A stretch of DNA of 27,666 bases from the NCBI RefSeq assembly GCF_000003605.2, contig NW_003131356.1:2653-30318 (forward strand), written 5' to 3'. A program made the position numbers and the translations under genes. Shown piece after piece: positions 11,001 through 22,059 of the stretch; position 1 is the first letter of the stretch, and the number at the start of each line of letters is the position of its first letter. The stretch is from Saccoglossus kowalevskii. Its lineage: Eukaryota; Hemichordata; Enteropneusta; Harrimaniidae. A model generated the notes under the pieces. That model did not search any database. It saw nothing but the letters and a program-made list of their open reading frames with translations, and was not told where the DNA came from.

Positions 11001-14000
11001 TTCTGGTCCAGAGCTGTATCAAAGTCGGAAGTCACTTTCGTACAGGTGGATTTTAGCGCTACTGTCATCATTACTCGGGTACCTGGTACGGCGGTCAATA
11101 TATTCCCCGGACGTGTTGCATACCCGCGATAGTACTGTGGTTAGAGCTTTCGCCTTTCATCAGAGTGTCTGTGTGTTCGATCTCTTCTACCGACTGCTTA
11201 CTACTGAGGTACGGACCACACTTCAAAACACGCCGAATTAGTTTATTTGAAGGGGGTATCCAGCAGTTTATGAATAAGTCGCACGGGGACGGTAAAATTC
11301 CCTGCCCTGTGTATTGTTTCTACGCTCAGTTCACGTTTTGAATGCGGGTATCATCATCGAGAAATTAATGAGAAATTAACTGATTGATTGCACCCTTTCC
11401 CCCAAAGCATGTCAGCCCACAAGAACTTCAACATTCTCATTTACGTGAGTTGTCTGTTGATTTGAATAAATAAATGAAAAAGTTGAAAGTTTAAACTTAG
11501 TTATGTTTTAACTTTGTACGAATGTAAAACACCATTCCCAGAGTAAGGTAAAAACAAAAAGCGTTCAAATGAAGCTGTTTTAGATAATAAAAATATAATA
11601 TATTAAAAATTAAATATCCTTTACTTTCTCGTTCATTTCATTTTGAAAGTACTATTTTTATCCCTTAGACACACATACCTTAATTTCTCATTACCCATCC
11701 ACAATCTCAATATTTGATGGTGTGAATAGTGGTTAGGGGATTGTACCTCGCCGAGAATGCAGCATTAATACTATTGTGTTTACATACATTCAATATTCTA
11801 ATATCTGTTTACTATTTGATTTTAATAACCAAACAAATGAAAGCATTTTTTTTATATTGTTGATACATGACTCATTGTTTTATGTTTCAAATATCGATGC
11901 TTTTCACATTTTGATAAACACATGTAAGAAAATGTGGTTTAATGCACTTGTCACATTTGTCAAGCAGGATATATAAGTTGCAAATCAGTAAACGATTAAC
12001 CGCTGATAATACTTGGTTGTTGGTTGATGCAACATCGCGTCAATCCAGGCCTTGTCATGGTGATTTCCATTATACATTATCTGTGCACAGCATGTGTTGT
12101 CTTTTGTGGAGTTTTTGTATTATTCCAACATGCCAGCATTTTCTAATAATGCGGCATTATGACCCATCATACAGATTTCAATAGGTGTAACGAGTGTCCA
12201 TGTTATAGCAAGGTCAAAACGCTTCGATTTACTCCACTCACAACCGTTAGCTTTTCAACGGATCCACGTCACACTAACAATGGGATTTTGCAACCAGATG
12301 TGCCGCCTCTGTCGAGGTTGACGACGATGCTGTCAGAATGTTACTGATTCACTATTACAGTGTATTATATGAGTAAAAAAAACAAGAACGGATATATTTT
12401 ATATTGGTATATATTGATTTACTTTATCGATAACCCGAGCAAGCCCAGATCTGGACTTCCCATCCTTGCTGCTTGTTATTCTTACTTACATAAAATCTCG
12501 CCCCACCAACCAAATACCGCGTTTTTTATGATCTGTGCAACGTAATATGGTCCATATACGCCGCTACCGTTCAGCTGATAACATTGCCAATGTGAAGCGG
12601 TTGTCAAAATAACCGATATACTTATTATGAATGAGACATCGATGCCACAATAATTAACAAAATTATAATAATTATCAAAGTTTTAATTACAATCTTCGTG
12701 TTAAAAAAAGTTACAACTCCACAAGCACAGCCTCGGTCTCGTATATCAAATTGTTATTGTTAAAATACGCCAGTATTGTTCAGTTTTTGGACTATTAAAC
12801 CGCAAATATATTTATGAAATATCCGCTCTGTTTAGAATCACGGGTGTACTAATCCATGCAAGTAAGAATATCATTACTTTTAGAATATAGTTTCGATTAG
12901 AATCCCCCGTTTTACCTGGGGTACACAGTTGATGTGCCGCACAATGCCCTCTTAATTCGTGATTTAAATGGCTCGTTCTTTTATATTTCCCCGTGTTGCT
13001 TAACTGAGCACCCAGGTATATATAACCTGGCAAACCTCGTCGTATTTCCCCCGTCTTTTTCCAACCGCAGTCTGTTGGTCCGCGTCACAAACAATGCACG
13101 ACCTATGGCCGATCGTCATACACCGCTGTGGTTGAGACGCGGAGCCCCGGAGATTGGGCACTTGGATAAGAAACGCCCTGGACTAAATGTGTCATTCTCC
13201 TACACATTAAGTCGTACCACATTGAGACGTATACTATCAGTTAGCATGGGTACCATACTCATAGCCTAAGTTAAATTACTCAGTCATCGTTACATGGATA
13301 GGTAGAATTCAGAGAACTAGCCTCGGGCCCACAGAAAAGATTTTCATCGGGCTTCCAGGTCCGAATTACCGCTATTTTAGCTGGGTCAGCGCAAGATAGT
13401 TTTTAAAACTTTAGATGTCCAAAATGTTATGCTGTGCAATCAAACCATGGAAATATCAACGTTTGTCCCCTTCCTGGTCGTATTCATTAGGTGACAGTTA
13501 TATTACATAGACACACGGTTAGCTGTGACACACCACAACAAGTCACACTTTATTTATTTCAACGATGCCCTATAACGGTTCTTAATCTTATACAAAAAAA
13601 CTTCCACATTGTAAACACACGTGGTGTGGTCAACTCATGCGTGCAGTGTTATTCCATTCAATAAGTACCGTGTCCTTGGTGGACAAAGGCGGGGCTCTAC
13701 TTGACCAGTAATAAAAATACAACATGATTTACTGGATGATCGCACTATTCAACTTCCCTTTACACGGCAAGCTACTGTACCTGTTAAAATATCGACTTTA
13801 TGTTTAGCCTATTCATGTTACCGTGCTGGCGTGATAACACGTTTTTAGAACGTACACACTATTGACAAGCGCTGACGCCCGGTGATGTGTTACCACTAGA
13901 ACTTCAGAAGTGGATTTGTTTGAGCGGGATATGCATTATCCGGAACCTTCTCAAACAATTGGACAACCTAATCTAATATTTGCGGAGTCACGTATGCAAG

Positions 14001-17000
14001 AGTGGACCTCGCTTTGATGAAATAAACAAATAAGCGCTGTTGCATCAGGTGATGGCGAAATGTGTCAAAATACAACAAATAATTCCATTTATTTTCAGCT
14101 GAGATTTTAATTAATCTTATAATAGATTGAATTTGGTGAAATCCACATACTTGTCCGTCATAACGTTGTTGTCCTTAGTTGTAAATAAGGCAGTAACATA
14201 CGGGCCTATTGAGATGTAATTAATCTTATTTTACAATGACTCGTTAGCTTTGTATTCCTTCTCGTTTTCTACTCTGACGAAAATGGATGGAAATAAACAG
14301 CATCGGAAATAAACTAAAAATTACACAGATCTACAAACATACGTTCATCTGTTATTAATTATATCATGGAGCTTCTTTCTAGCTTGTTAATTACATTGTG
14401 AATCTAATCCGTCAGCTTAGATTGGTATCAGACACAATCAAAGTGTTTTTTCGTTTGGAAATACACTACATTCTGTGTGTTTAATTGCATTTTCAGATCG
14501 AATTAATCGACAAATTGTCTGATTTTTTATTCTGATGGATTAAGGAATGTAAAAAGTGGTCAAATATGATCCGCTTAAATAGAAACAGACATTGAGATGA
14601 AATCGACCGCACGTGTTCATTTCCCGTTCTGTGATTTTCAATTTTTGTGAACTATTGTGATTTACTTTCATTCAAACGTAAAAAAAATAGTGTTTACATT
14701 TTCCAGGCGTTGTGATCATTACTGAACAATAGATGTGAGGAATAATCCGAAATTGACCGCACGTGTCTGTGTCGATATCCCTACATAGATGTGCATTGCA
14801 GGTTGCATTTAAACCATCAATCTCGTCCGACAGCATTTATGTTTATTTTCTTGCTTATGAACAGTAAATATTTAGCTGAACACTGCGGGTCTAAATCTAT
14901 AGTCTAGTTTACCGTAAAAAGGCATGCAATCAAGAATCGTGCTGAACCATCTGTGCAAGAATGCGTTAATACCGCTGAAACGAGACTGGCGTGAATATTG
15001 TCAATATTTTACTCTAAATCCTTAAATAATCTTGGAGCGAATACATCTACATTGATTCCTGTGTTTCACAAAAAATATGTAAATTTATGCAGGCTAAATA
15101 AATAAAATGAATTATTTTGTAAATATGGTTCAAACAGTTGATACGTCAGAATTACGTCACTGCACTGCATGCATTTGGGTTGATAAGGTAACCTGATAAA
15201 ATAGTAACTTTGCATTCAATAATAAGCACGTATCATATTTTATGTATGCTTTCACGACATTTTTAGATCACGTTTAGATAATGAGTATTTTCTAATGGTA
15301 GTATACTATATGGTTGCATTTGCATCACAATATTTTGAAATATTTCGATGTTTAATTGTTTTTATTTCCGTGCCCGAGAAACGATTTAACAATCGCAGGT
15401 GCGATTCCGTTGATCATTTGCATATCAACCTAACTGACGATTGTCATGTATTAGTTTTTATTCTTCTTAGTGCGCTTAAACAGATTTCGTACCAACTGTT
15501 ATTTTCTTATAGATTGGAAAATATGACAATTGAGTATGACATTCGGTTAGTGACTATATGAAAGCGAGCAAAGGGCCCACACAGACGGCTTATACGAGAA
15601 GTCCTTACAATACAATTTGTGTTGCCATGGTGCCACGCCGAAAAGTGACGTTGTTATGTTGATAGTTTACACTTAGTTCTTAAAATCTTCAAGCTTGGTT
15701 TGATTATTTTTTTTACATCATGGCGATATACAGTTTTCAATATTTGAATTAAAATACGGCATTGTCAATGAAATGTACCATTCATACGGAATCAAACGAG
15801 ATTCCATCTTCCATACTGTTGTAGCAAAAAAAAAAGGATTTTATAGTTACCAACCAAACGGTACTAACTTCCTGCTTTTAATAACTACTTAGTTATCGGA
15901 TATGAGAGGAGAACGTTAGTGCCAAACATACGGAATAACCGTACGCTGTGTGTACACTTTACGAAGTAAAGTATCGAACGCGGACAAAAGCTTCTCCGGT
16001 ATACGAAGGATCCACACACAAAGTCATAAGAATGAGTCGTCAATAATTGGCACTATAAGGACATAGGAACCATACGTTATGTATGTACATTAATACGGCA
16101 CCCACTATTAATTTACCATACGTTATTTTTGCAACTGATTTGCTAAGAAATGGAGTGTCTTGTCATCATTATCATTTGTATTTAATTAGCTTGTTCTCTC
16201 AACTCATAACGGCATATTGAAGAAAGACAACTCAGCGACGCCACTTCAAATCAAACATCCGTTTTGCTATTTGAAGTATATCAACAATCTGTTTAGTAGA
16301 CCTACTCTGATTTACTCTTTATTTTATTTTTTTCCTAAATAAGTTCCATATTTTCGTTAATGCATTATCAGAAAAAACAGCCTTATAAATTATGTTTTAA
16401 TCTTTTTCTGAATTAGAATTAATTTTCTGAATTATTTTCCCGTATTACATTTTGAATGTTCTACTGAAATCTTAATTTCATGACTTGGTGTGGAAAACCC
16501 ATGATGCTGGCCTAGAAACACCATTTACTGCATATAAAATCAGTGCGATTCTAATGAATAACCCTAACACTCTTTTTATGAATATTCATGAGCTGTCCCT
16601 CCAGTCAAGTGGCAAGTCATTGTGAGGTGCGACTGGACTACTCCATCATTTCTGGTTAAATGGTGTGATTGGAAATAGACCGTAGATTCTCCGATGCTTC
16701 TAATCATATGGTTACTAGGGGTCGGAGTAGACTTCAGTTTTTGTGACAAATGGGTGCAATATGGTAACATCAATTATTAACAATGGGTGGTGTCATTAGG
16801 GCAAGTAATGGACATACGGCAGCGCGTAGTTAATGTATATTCCTATTCACTGAACACCCTCTGATTGCAAACGAGAAAATTTGAAAACCTAATGAAAAGT
16901 TGTCACCAGGCGTGTACACGTCTATACAGTGTTAATTTGGTCGTCTGTTACGGAAAACGAGATCTCTTAAACATTTAACTTTGGTGTAGACTGCCTAGGG

Positions 17001-19790
17001 CGAACACATCGATATGTAACACTAAATACACCATTTATTGTACGTCCCGTGGGACTGCTAGTATAAANNNNNNNNNNNNNNNNNNNNNNNNNNNNNNNNN
17101 NNNNNNNNNNNNNNNNNNNNNNNNNNNNNNNNNNNNNNNNNNNNNNNNNNNNNNNNNNNNNNNNNNNNNNNNNNNNNNNNNNNNNNNNNNNNNNNNNNNN
17201 NNNNNNNNNNNNNNNNNNNNNNNNNNNNNNNNNNNNNNNNNNNNNNNNNNNNNNNNNNNNNNNNNNNTATAATATAATATAATATAATATAATATAATAT
17301 AATATAATATAATATAATATAATATAATATAATATAATATAATATAATATAATATAATATAATATAATATAATATAATATAATATAATATAATATAATAT
17401 AATATAATACGGTGTGCTATTTCATCCATGGACATATCTTTTGGGATAAAATGAGCAAAATATGTTAAAAGTTTCCCCACATCAATGATTGACTTTGAAT
17501 GTTTTATAAACACCGTTAGTGCTGCAGTAAAGTGCTGCGTTATATGATGTTACTACTAAGAGATATCGCATAATAGATATTGGTTGTAATCATAGCAGCT
17601 GGTAGCCAGTACATCACGTTTATCAAACATCTAATCCAAAAGTGGCGCATTTGTCGCTTTTTATGAAATCTCACAAAATTGAGTCAATCACGATTTATCT
17701 GAAAGATATTTTTATCTCATATTTCTTGCAGCTGTCCAACACGAACGAGGTCCACGGAAGACAAAGGCGAAGATTAATGAAGGGGACACCAGTTTCAGTG
17801 TATCGGCACTCCAGCTAAGAACTACCGAATATTCCCGAGTACCCCCGACGATGGATTACGTCACTTCAGCAGCCTCGTACTATGGTACTTTTTATCACAG
17901 CCTTCTGACAGCTGAACAGTACAATTTGAATCCCCTTGCATTGGATTTGAATTCCAGAGTCAAAATGGAATTTGGTGAAAGTTCGGTTGACATGAAAATT
18001 ACACCCGAGTGTTTGCCGGAGATCGCTGCCAGACTATTATTTATAACTGTGAAATGGGTCAAACACATGCCTTCATATCAAATACTACCGTATAGAGACC
18101 AGGTAACAATTAAATTTAATATCACATTTCAGTAATTTAAATTCCTCGGGGAGTCGCCTCAAAACGTTTGAGGGCGCACGCCAACTCATGGTTACACGCG
18201 TAAGACGATACTAGATTGTTAAAATATATTTACAGTTTCACCCCAAACTATCCATTACCACCTGTTTTCCCCACATTATAATTTTGTTGCAGGGGTCCCG
18301 TCTCGGTGTTGAACCATGTTTTTTCAAATCTATTTTTTAGTTATTTATACTCCTGAACGCGGATATATTGCTTGCAGATTTCACACCAACGCCACCAAAA
18401 GTATAGCGTGCGTGAACGAAATATTCAACCTCGTTACCGGTTGCTTTGAAACATATGAAGAAACACGCTGCGTTTATTTTTGTACCGCAAACCGTGCATG
18501 TACCTTTTATGATGGGACTGTAAATGACACGCTACTAAAAACGCATAATGCTCATATCGATTCAAAATAGAATATATTGAAAGGATGGTATAATTATTTA
18601 ACGTGTTCTCACGAAATATCGCCCGCCATAATTGGAATAAAGCTCATTCTGATATCTGTGTTTGTTTTCAGTTAATTCTTTTGGAGGAAGGTTGGCGGGA
18701 CTTATTTATGTTGGGTTTGTCGCAGTGGTCTGTTCCTATGGATGAGAAATCGATATTATCACTCGCTAAGCTCAGCTCAGAAAACACGCCTCAAGAAAAG
18801 CTTTCTCAAATTATGACGGAAGTGCGTCACATGCAGGACAATGTGCGCAGACTGCAGAAAATGGGATTGGATGCCACAGAGTACGCATGTCTAAAAGCCA
18901 TATCAATATTCAAATCAGGTACGCCATTTTTGTTTTATGACTAATCTTGTTCAAAGTTGCTCACTGCAAAACGTCAATTCGTGTGTAGATTACCGCTGTC
19001 GATGAATGTTATACTAGTACTCAATAGCAAATATGCAGAAAATTAGAATATTTTGCTGAGTGAAAGTTCTCCATCCTCTCAACAACATTTAAACGTTAAA
19101 GCAGGTGAGTCTCCACCTACGCATGCGTCAAATGACCACAGCGTGTCATTGTTTACAAACAAGCGTCTATCCATGCCCCTTTGCGTTTTTAGAGTGTGTT
19201 GTTATCGTCGCTTGGGACTCAATTCCCGCGCGTGCGCATGTGACGACCATCCCGCTTTAAAGCTTGTCACTTAGTATTGTTACAGGAAATCACCTGGCCG
19301 GTGTATAAAGCAATAAAAAAGAGAGGGGTTAAAACCCCATCAGTATACTAATTATCCCAGAGATTTTGAAAAGTTTGTGCACTATATAATGTGCTTATAC
19401 TTCACATTTCTGACGACAGATTTCCAGATGTTGTTAAACGTTACATCTTTCACAATATTTCCCGCCAATCCATTTCTGTATTGGTCAATGCCACGTTAAA
19501 CGACCTATACAATTATTCACAGAGAAGTATGTGTTGTGTTTTATTCAGAAACTCATGGTCTTCGTGATGCGCACCAAGTGGAAACACTGCAAGACCAAGC
19601 GCAAGTCATGCTGGGAGACTACCTACGTCATCAATATGCAAGACAGCCAGTACGATTTGGGAAATGCCTTCTAATGCTACCATCATTACGGAGTATTAGC
19701 TCTAGAACACTGGAAATGTTGTTTTTCCGTGATACTATAGGGAGTATACCAATAGAGAGGCTTCTGTGTGATATGTTTCAAAACAGTTGA
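1938..19790 (+). CDS. dsf: NR2E-group orphan nuclear receptor, dissatisfaction-like; five-exon gene model
   Basis: Join 1938-2058, 10018-10260, 17732-18102, 18672-18918 and 19549-19790. The exons read in one frame to give 407 residues, close to the lengths I recall for vertebrate NR2E1 and NR2E3 (about 385 and 410) and far shorter than fly Dsf, which has a very long hinge. Layout: Ser/Pro-rich N-terminus 1-41, DNA-binding domain 49-115, [10 protein letters not shown] extension 122-131, hinge to about 210, ligand-binding domain from about 214 to the AF-2 helix at 399-404. NR2E proteins are nuclear, zinc-finger, sequence-specific transcription factors, mostly repressors, acting in neural and sensory development. 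The finger sequence best matches Dsf (NR2E2) from memory, while the ligand domain has NR2E2 and NR2E3 traits. NR2E membership is near certain; the exact orthology group is an inference. Confidence 0.93.
5101..5113 (-). promoter_or_regulatory. Perfect DR1 nuclear-receptor response element in intron 1
   Basis: On the minus strand this reads AGGTCA-G-AGGTCA, two perfect hexameric half-sites separated by one base. DR1 elements are bound by RXR, HNF4, COUP-TF and related NR2-class receptors, and vertebrate NR2E3 is reported to bind DR1-type sites. Its place inside an NR2E gene suggests auto- or cross-regulation by nuclear receptors; this is inference from motif and context only. Confidence 0.4.
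7945..8013 (+). repeat. Dispersed repeat, copy 2 (partner 276-338)
   Basis: This is the direct-orientation partner of the 276-338 segment and lies inside intron 1. The shared core CATAGCGACGTA is identical. The flanks do not align, so this is a small dispersed fragment rather than part of a long duplication. Confidence 0.45.
10018..10260 (+). CDS. dsf: NR2E receptor exon 2, complete two-zinc-finger DNA-binding domain
   Basis: The acceptor is ATTTCAG just before 10018 and the donor is GTAAGT at 10261; phase 1 on both sides. It encodes residues 41-121. Finger 1 ligands are C49, C52, C66 and C69 (C-x2-C-x13-C-x2-C); finger 2 ligands are C85, C95, C105 and C108. The recognition helix begins [11 protein letters not shown], the P-box type of NR2E1/NR2E2 receptors (NR2E3 has CNGC). 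The [10 protein letters not shown] stretch and the nine-residue spacing C85-C95 match fly Dsf as I recall it; TLX and PNR have shorter D-boxes. This domain recognises AAGTCA/AGGTCA-type half-sites in this group. The exon ends at MNKD, just before AVQHERGPR, which is encoded by exon 3. Confidence 0.97.
10485..10680. mobile_element. MITE-like element with imperfect terminal inverted repeats
   Basis: The left end (10485-10519; AATACT, ATTT, GCTGGA, TTAATTTTCGCTGAA) is the imperfect reverse complement of the right end (about 10635-10680; TTCAGCGAAAAT, GCGAAAATTAATTCCA, AGCGAAAATATAGTATT). The whole is about 196 bp, AT-rich and has no ORF, which fits a non-autonomous foldback or MITE-type element. 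The repeated TTCGCTG/CAGCGAA motif inside the arms supports this. No clean target-site duplication was seen. It lies in intron 2, 225 bp after exon 2. Confidence 0.6.
11121..11195 (+). mobile_element. tRNA-derived SINE head (fragment)
   Basis: The segment has a tRNA-like order: CGCGATAGTACTGTGGTTAG (11125-11144) as an A-box region, then GAGCTTTCGCC, then GTGTGTTCGATCTC (11171-11184) as a B-box. Pairing is too poor for a functional tRNA: there is no matching acceptor stem and no clear anticodon arm. Internal pol III promoter boxes with a non-tRNA body downstream are typical of tRNA-derived SINEs. The 3' limit of the body is not clear. It lies in intron 2. Confidence 0.5.
14190..14650 (+). repeat. 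Dispersed repeat, copy A, in intron 2 (inverted twin 23060-23500)
   Basis: This block is present in reverse complement at about 23060-23500. Positions 14330-14417 (88 bp) are identical to the reverse complement of 23277-23364, and the surrounding 300 bp is about 90% identical by eye. Similarity falls off through 14520-14650, where GTAAAAAGTGGTCAAATATG and a GACCGCACGTGT block still match. There is no ORF or obvious poly(A) tail. It is probably a non-autonomous transposable element of unknown family. Confidence 0.8.
17068..17267. other. Assembly gap, 200 N
   Basis: A run of exactly 200 N lies inside intron 2, directly against a pentanucleotide array. The round size suggests a placeholder, so the real length is unknown. 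The left flank ends GTATAAA, compatible with the array continuing through the gap. Confidence 0.98.
17268..17409 (+). repeat. (TATAA)n pentanucleotide microsatellite
   Basis: About 28 uninterrupted copies of the TATAA/ATAAT unit over 142 bp form the right border of the assembly gap. Perfect uniformity suggests a young or actively homogenised array; it probably caused the gap. Confidence 0.98.
17732..18102 (+). CDS. dsf: NR2E receptor exon 3, DBD extension, hinge and start of ligand-binding domain
   Basis: The acceptor TTCTTGCAG gives phase 1 entry; the donor is CAG|GTAACA at 18103, phase 0. It encodes residues 122-245. It opens with [10 protein letters not shown], the conserved basic extension after the NR2E DBD. 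The hinge (about 132-210) is short and Ser/Tyr/Thr-rich, unlike the several-hundred-residue hinge of fly Dsf. HSLLTAEQ (177-184) resembles the SLITAE stretch I recall before the NR2E3 ligand domain. Helix 3 and the family signature follow: AARLLF (220-225), W230, V231, K232, Y237, L240, D244, Q245. WVK is Dsf-like, whereas PYRDQ is NR2E3-like. Confidence 0.95.
18103..18671 (+). other. Intron 3 (569 bp)
   Basis: The donor is GTAACA and the acceptor TTTTCAG at 18665-18671. The exon 3 frame runs into a stop at 18133-18135, as expected for an intron. The reading frame at 18316-18570 has no recognisable domain and lies wholly inside the intron, so it is not called as a gene. Confidence 0.85.
18672..18918 (+). 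CDS. dsf: NR2E receptor exon 4, central ligand-binding domain
   Basis: The acceptor is TTTTCAG and the donor CAG|GTACGC at 18919; enters in phase 0, leaves in phase 1. It encodes residues 246-327. It completes the family signature DQ-x2-LL across the exon junction (L248, L249) and continues [13 protein letters not shown] into helices 4-6. The QWSVPMD segment (263-269) corresponds to the QWSLPLD/QWAIPVD stretch of NR2E3/NR2E1. A charged helical stretch (286-310) is followed by [13 protein letters not shown] (309-321), the helix 8 region shared by the group. LILLEE is closest to NR2E3. Confidence 0.95.
18919..19548 (+). other. Intron 4 (630 bp)
   Basis: The donor is GTACGC, a weaker match than the others, and the acceptor is TTATTCAG at 19541-19548. 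An open frame at 19053-19274 lies wholly inside and has no recognisable domain. I see no other element. Confidence 0.85.
19549..19790 (+). CDS. dsf: NR2E receptor exon 5, C-terminal ligand-binding domain and AF-2 helix
   Basis: The acceptor TTATTCAG gives phase 1 entry, so the split codon is GAA (Glu328). It encodes residues 328-407 and ends at TGA 19788-19790. ETHGLRD (328-334) and LQDQAQ (341-346) match NR2E members; LQDQAQ is identical to Dsf as recalled, while QPVRFGK (360-366) matches NR2E3. The heterodimerisation/helix 10 region (362-378) is followed by the [11 protein letters not shown] linker. The AF-2 core LLCDMF (399-404) keeps the hydrophobic-acidic-hydrophobic pattern and is the NR2E3 form. 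Only three residues follow, a normal C-terminus, so the receptor appears intact. Confidence 0.96.
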
Positions 19791-21300
19791 ACCTTTTACA
19801 GTTTATGGTGATGACGCCGAGCACTTTCGCAGTTGAAAACTTTTTTTGTCGTAGTACGAGTATGAGGACGATAATGGAGATTGATACGGTCGTGAACCGG
19901 AACAAAGACTGAGATTTGGACAAACGTGGACGGAAAAGAAGATGGTTATTTGGACGGACGTAGGCGGAAACATTTGAAAAAATGATTGTCCAAATTTAAA
20001 CTGAAATATTTAACATTACTAATCATTTTATTTCTCTCAAAAACAAATCTGTCTTCTGAATTATGAAACAAAATAATTAATAGTATTGTATGCTATTAAT
20101 ATAAATATGGAAACCCTGCATATTCAGAAAGCTTAATATTACATAGTTTTAAACAATCTGTATTAGCATTTCTGGTTCATGATCTATTTGATTTTTTTCC
20201 CGTCATTTTCAAAGCACTGACATTCAACAGTTATACATAAATTATTTATTTCATTATTTATTGGTGTGAACAGTACAATGCGATGTGAGAGATTCATTAA
20301 TTAAAAATCACACTCGTGTCATGTGACAAATATAATGCATTTAATGTTATGTATATAATTGTTCATATTGACTACGTCTCTACATAATTTTGAAAGATGA
20401 CATTTTAAAACAATTCCTTCGTCCCGAAGCACGTCATCCATTGGCAGTTTGCTGTATACACTAACTTAACTTGTACAGCAGCTCAACTTCTTTAAAATGT
20501 TGCATCATGGGAATATGAGGCATTGTCACCGTGAGTATGTGTGCGTATGTTTGTTATTTCTGTTCTCCCAAATAGTAATAATAAAAACGTCATCTGGTGC
20601 CAATAACACCAGTATGCATTATTTCTAGGGAATTTATGACGGTAAACATTTTAATTTGTTTCTGTTCATTCTGGTACAATATATAAATGTTATTAGTATC
20701 ACGTGGTATTACTTGTGCTAAGTGATTCAATAAACGATTCGTTAAACGATTAGTTGACAATACGAGTGTTTGAGTATATATCCGGGTACTTAGAGTAATC
20801 GTCACTGGAACCTTTTTTCATTATATTATTATTATATTGAGGGATATTTGTGACATAAATTCAAATACTTATGCGTGTCACATGACTATACTATTGAAAT
20901 CGACACCACGCTCTGTTCGATATCAAACGCACCGACATGATTACATTACTGCTCACTACTACTTGGCCCAGTGCTTGTTATTGATAGGATTTCCACATAT
21001 GCCCCGAAGGACCGGAAAGGGGGCTCATAGCAATGTTGCGTAGTACGTAGTGGTTGACCTCTTCCCGTTGTTCACGAGCTGCAGTCTAGTGGTATAAAAA
21101 GTACAATTGACTTGCTTCACCAGAGGTTTAGGAATCAGACACAACATTAATAGTGCGACGGTCTGTGCATGTCACATACTACCTGTTATGTTATTGTTAC
21201 TATGAGTAGACAAACGCCTGAATGAAAATCCTGTTATCTAGAAATCTAAAACTTACAAACTTACACTCACATACACTACACGCCATCAAGTGTCACAACA
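19791..21300. other. Receptor 3' UTR and proximal 3' flank
   Basis: AT-rich sequence after the TGA stop. It holds the candidate poly(A) hexamers at 20300, 20580 and 20729 and no supportable gene. Short frames at 20590-20805 (minus) and 20837-21043 (plus) have no recognisable domain. Confidence 0.5.
20300..20305 (+). terminator. Candidate poly(A) signal ATTAAA for the receptor gene
   Basis: An ATTAAA hexamer about 510 bases after the stop is followed by a GT-rich stretch (about 20311-20326). AATAAA hexamers also occur at 20580-20585 and 20729-20734 and would give longer 3' UTRs. The sequence cannot say which is used. Confidence 0.25.
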
Positions 21301-21311
21301 TTGTATGCCAT

Positions 21312-21600
21312 CATATTAAACTACAGCTGTTCCATGACTGTTCCGCTGATATCTAAAGAACCACGCAATGGATTTTGAAGAAACTCGGTAGATAGATGCC
21401 ATGGGTCAATGCGCAGACGTGAAACCATGCATATTAATTACCTAATTTGCATAATGATTACTCAACTATCGGCCATTCCACTGATATCTCAAGTACTAAT
21501 CGTCACATTTCAATGAAACTTCGTACATAGATGTCATATGACAATTCACAGACCTGATTGGTTTTAGGTTAATAGCCGTGCATATTAAGTTTCAAATAAA
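21312..21600 (+). repeat. Diverged tandem repeat, unit about 120-150 bp
   Basis: Two units align: one from TTCCGCTGATATCT (21341) to CATATTAATTA (21430-21440), the other from TTCCACTGATATCT (21476) to CATATTAAGTTT (21581-21592). Shared landmarks in order are CTGATATCT, ATTT, GAAACT, GTA, ATAGATG, CA, CAGAC, TGA and GCATATTAA. A third CATATTAAA at 21312 marks the end of a more decayed upstream unit. There is no coding potential. Confidence 0.65.
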
Positions 21601-22059
21601 TCTCAAAAAAATTGAATTTAAAGATGCTCTGGAATAAACTTTGAATTTGACTGCAAACCAGAGATGTTCAATCGAATTTATTTTCTGTAATTGTGGATCA
21701 TATTGTTTTCATATTTTTCATTTCAAATAGCTGACAAATATTAGGTGCCAATCTTTTTGTTTGGAAGGCTAATTAATTTTTAATGTCTTCAATACTCTCA
21801 GTACAGAATTCTCATAGTTCTTTCTTAGCTTTCTTTTGATTATCAAATTGATATTACTTGAATCATACTGATATATCAGTGACACAATCATTAATCGTAA
21901 ATAAAAATTACGCAACCATGCTATCCGGATAAAAACTAGCCTAATTAGGTAACAATCAAGGTACATATATAGGTAATTTGGAAGTTGTTTTGTCAATCAA
22001 TAAACCAGAATTATGTAGTTTAGAAATTTTCGTTGCGTGGACTACACAACTTTCTATGA

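Larger units (their letters stand above)
10261..17731 (+). other. Intron 2 (7,471 bp including a 200-N gap)
   Basis: The donor is GTAAGT and the acceptor TTCTTGCAG at 17723-17731. No exon is recognisable inside. It holds a MITE-like inverted-repeat element (10485-10680), a tRNA-derived SINE fragment (about 11121-11195), a dispersed repeat with an inverted twin downstream of the gene (14190-14650), an assembly gap (17068-17267) and a (TATAA)n array (17268-17409). ORFs such as 10903-11241 and 12934-13269 (plus strand) carry no domain I know. The true intron length is uncertain because of the gap. Confidence 0.75.

Noticed and set aside
12934-13269. 111-codon plus-strand ORF in intron 2
   Set aside because: No recognisable protein family; it could be a decayed repeat but no motif supports that.
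17058-17513. 151-codon minus-strand ORF
   Set aside because: It is an artefact of the TATAA array and the N gap.
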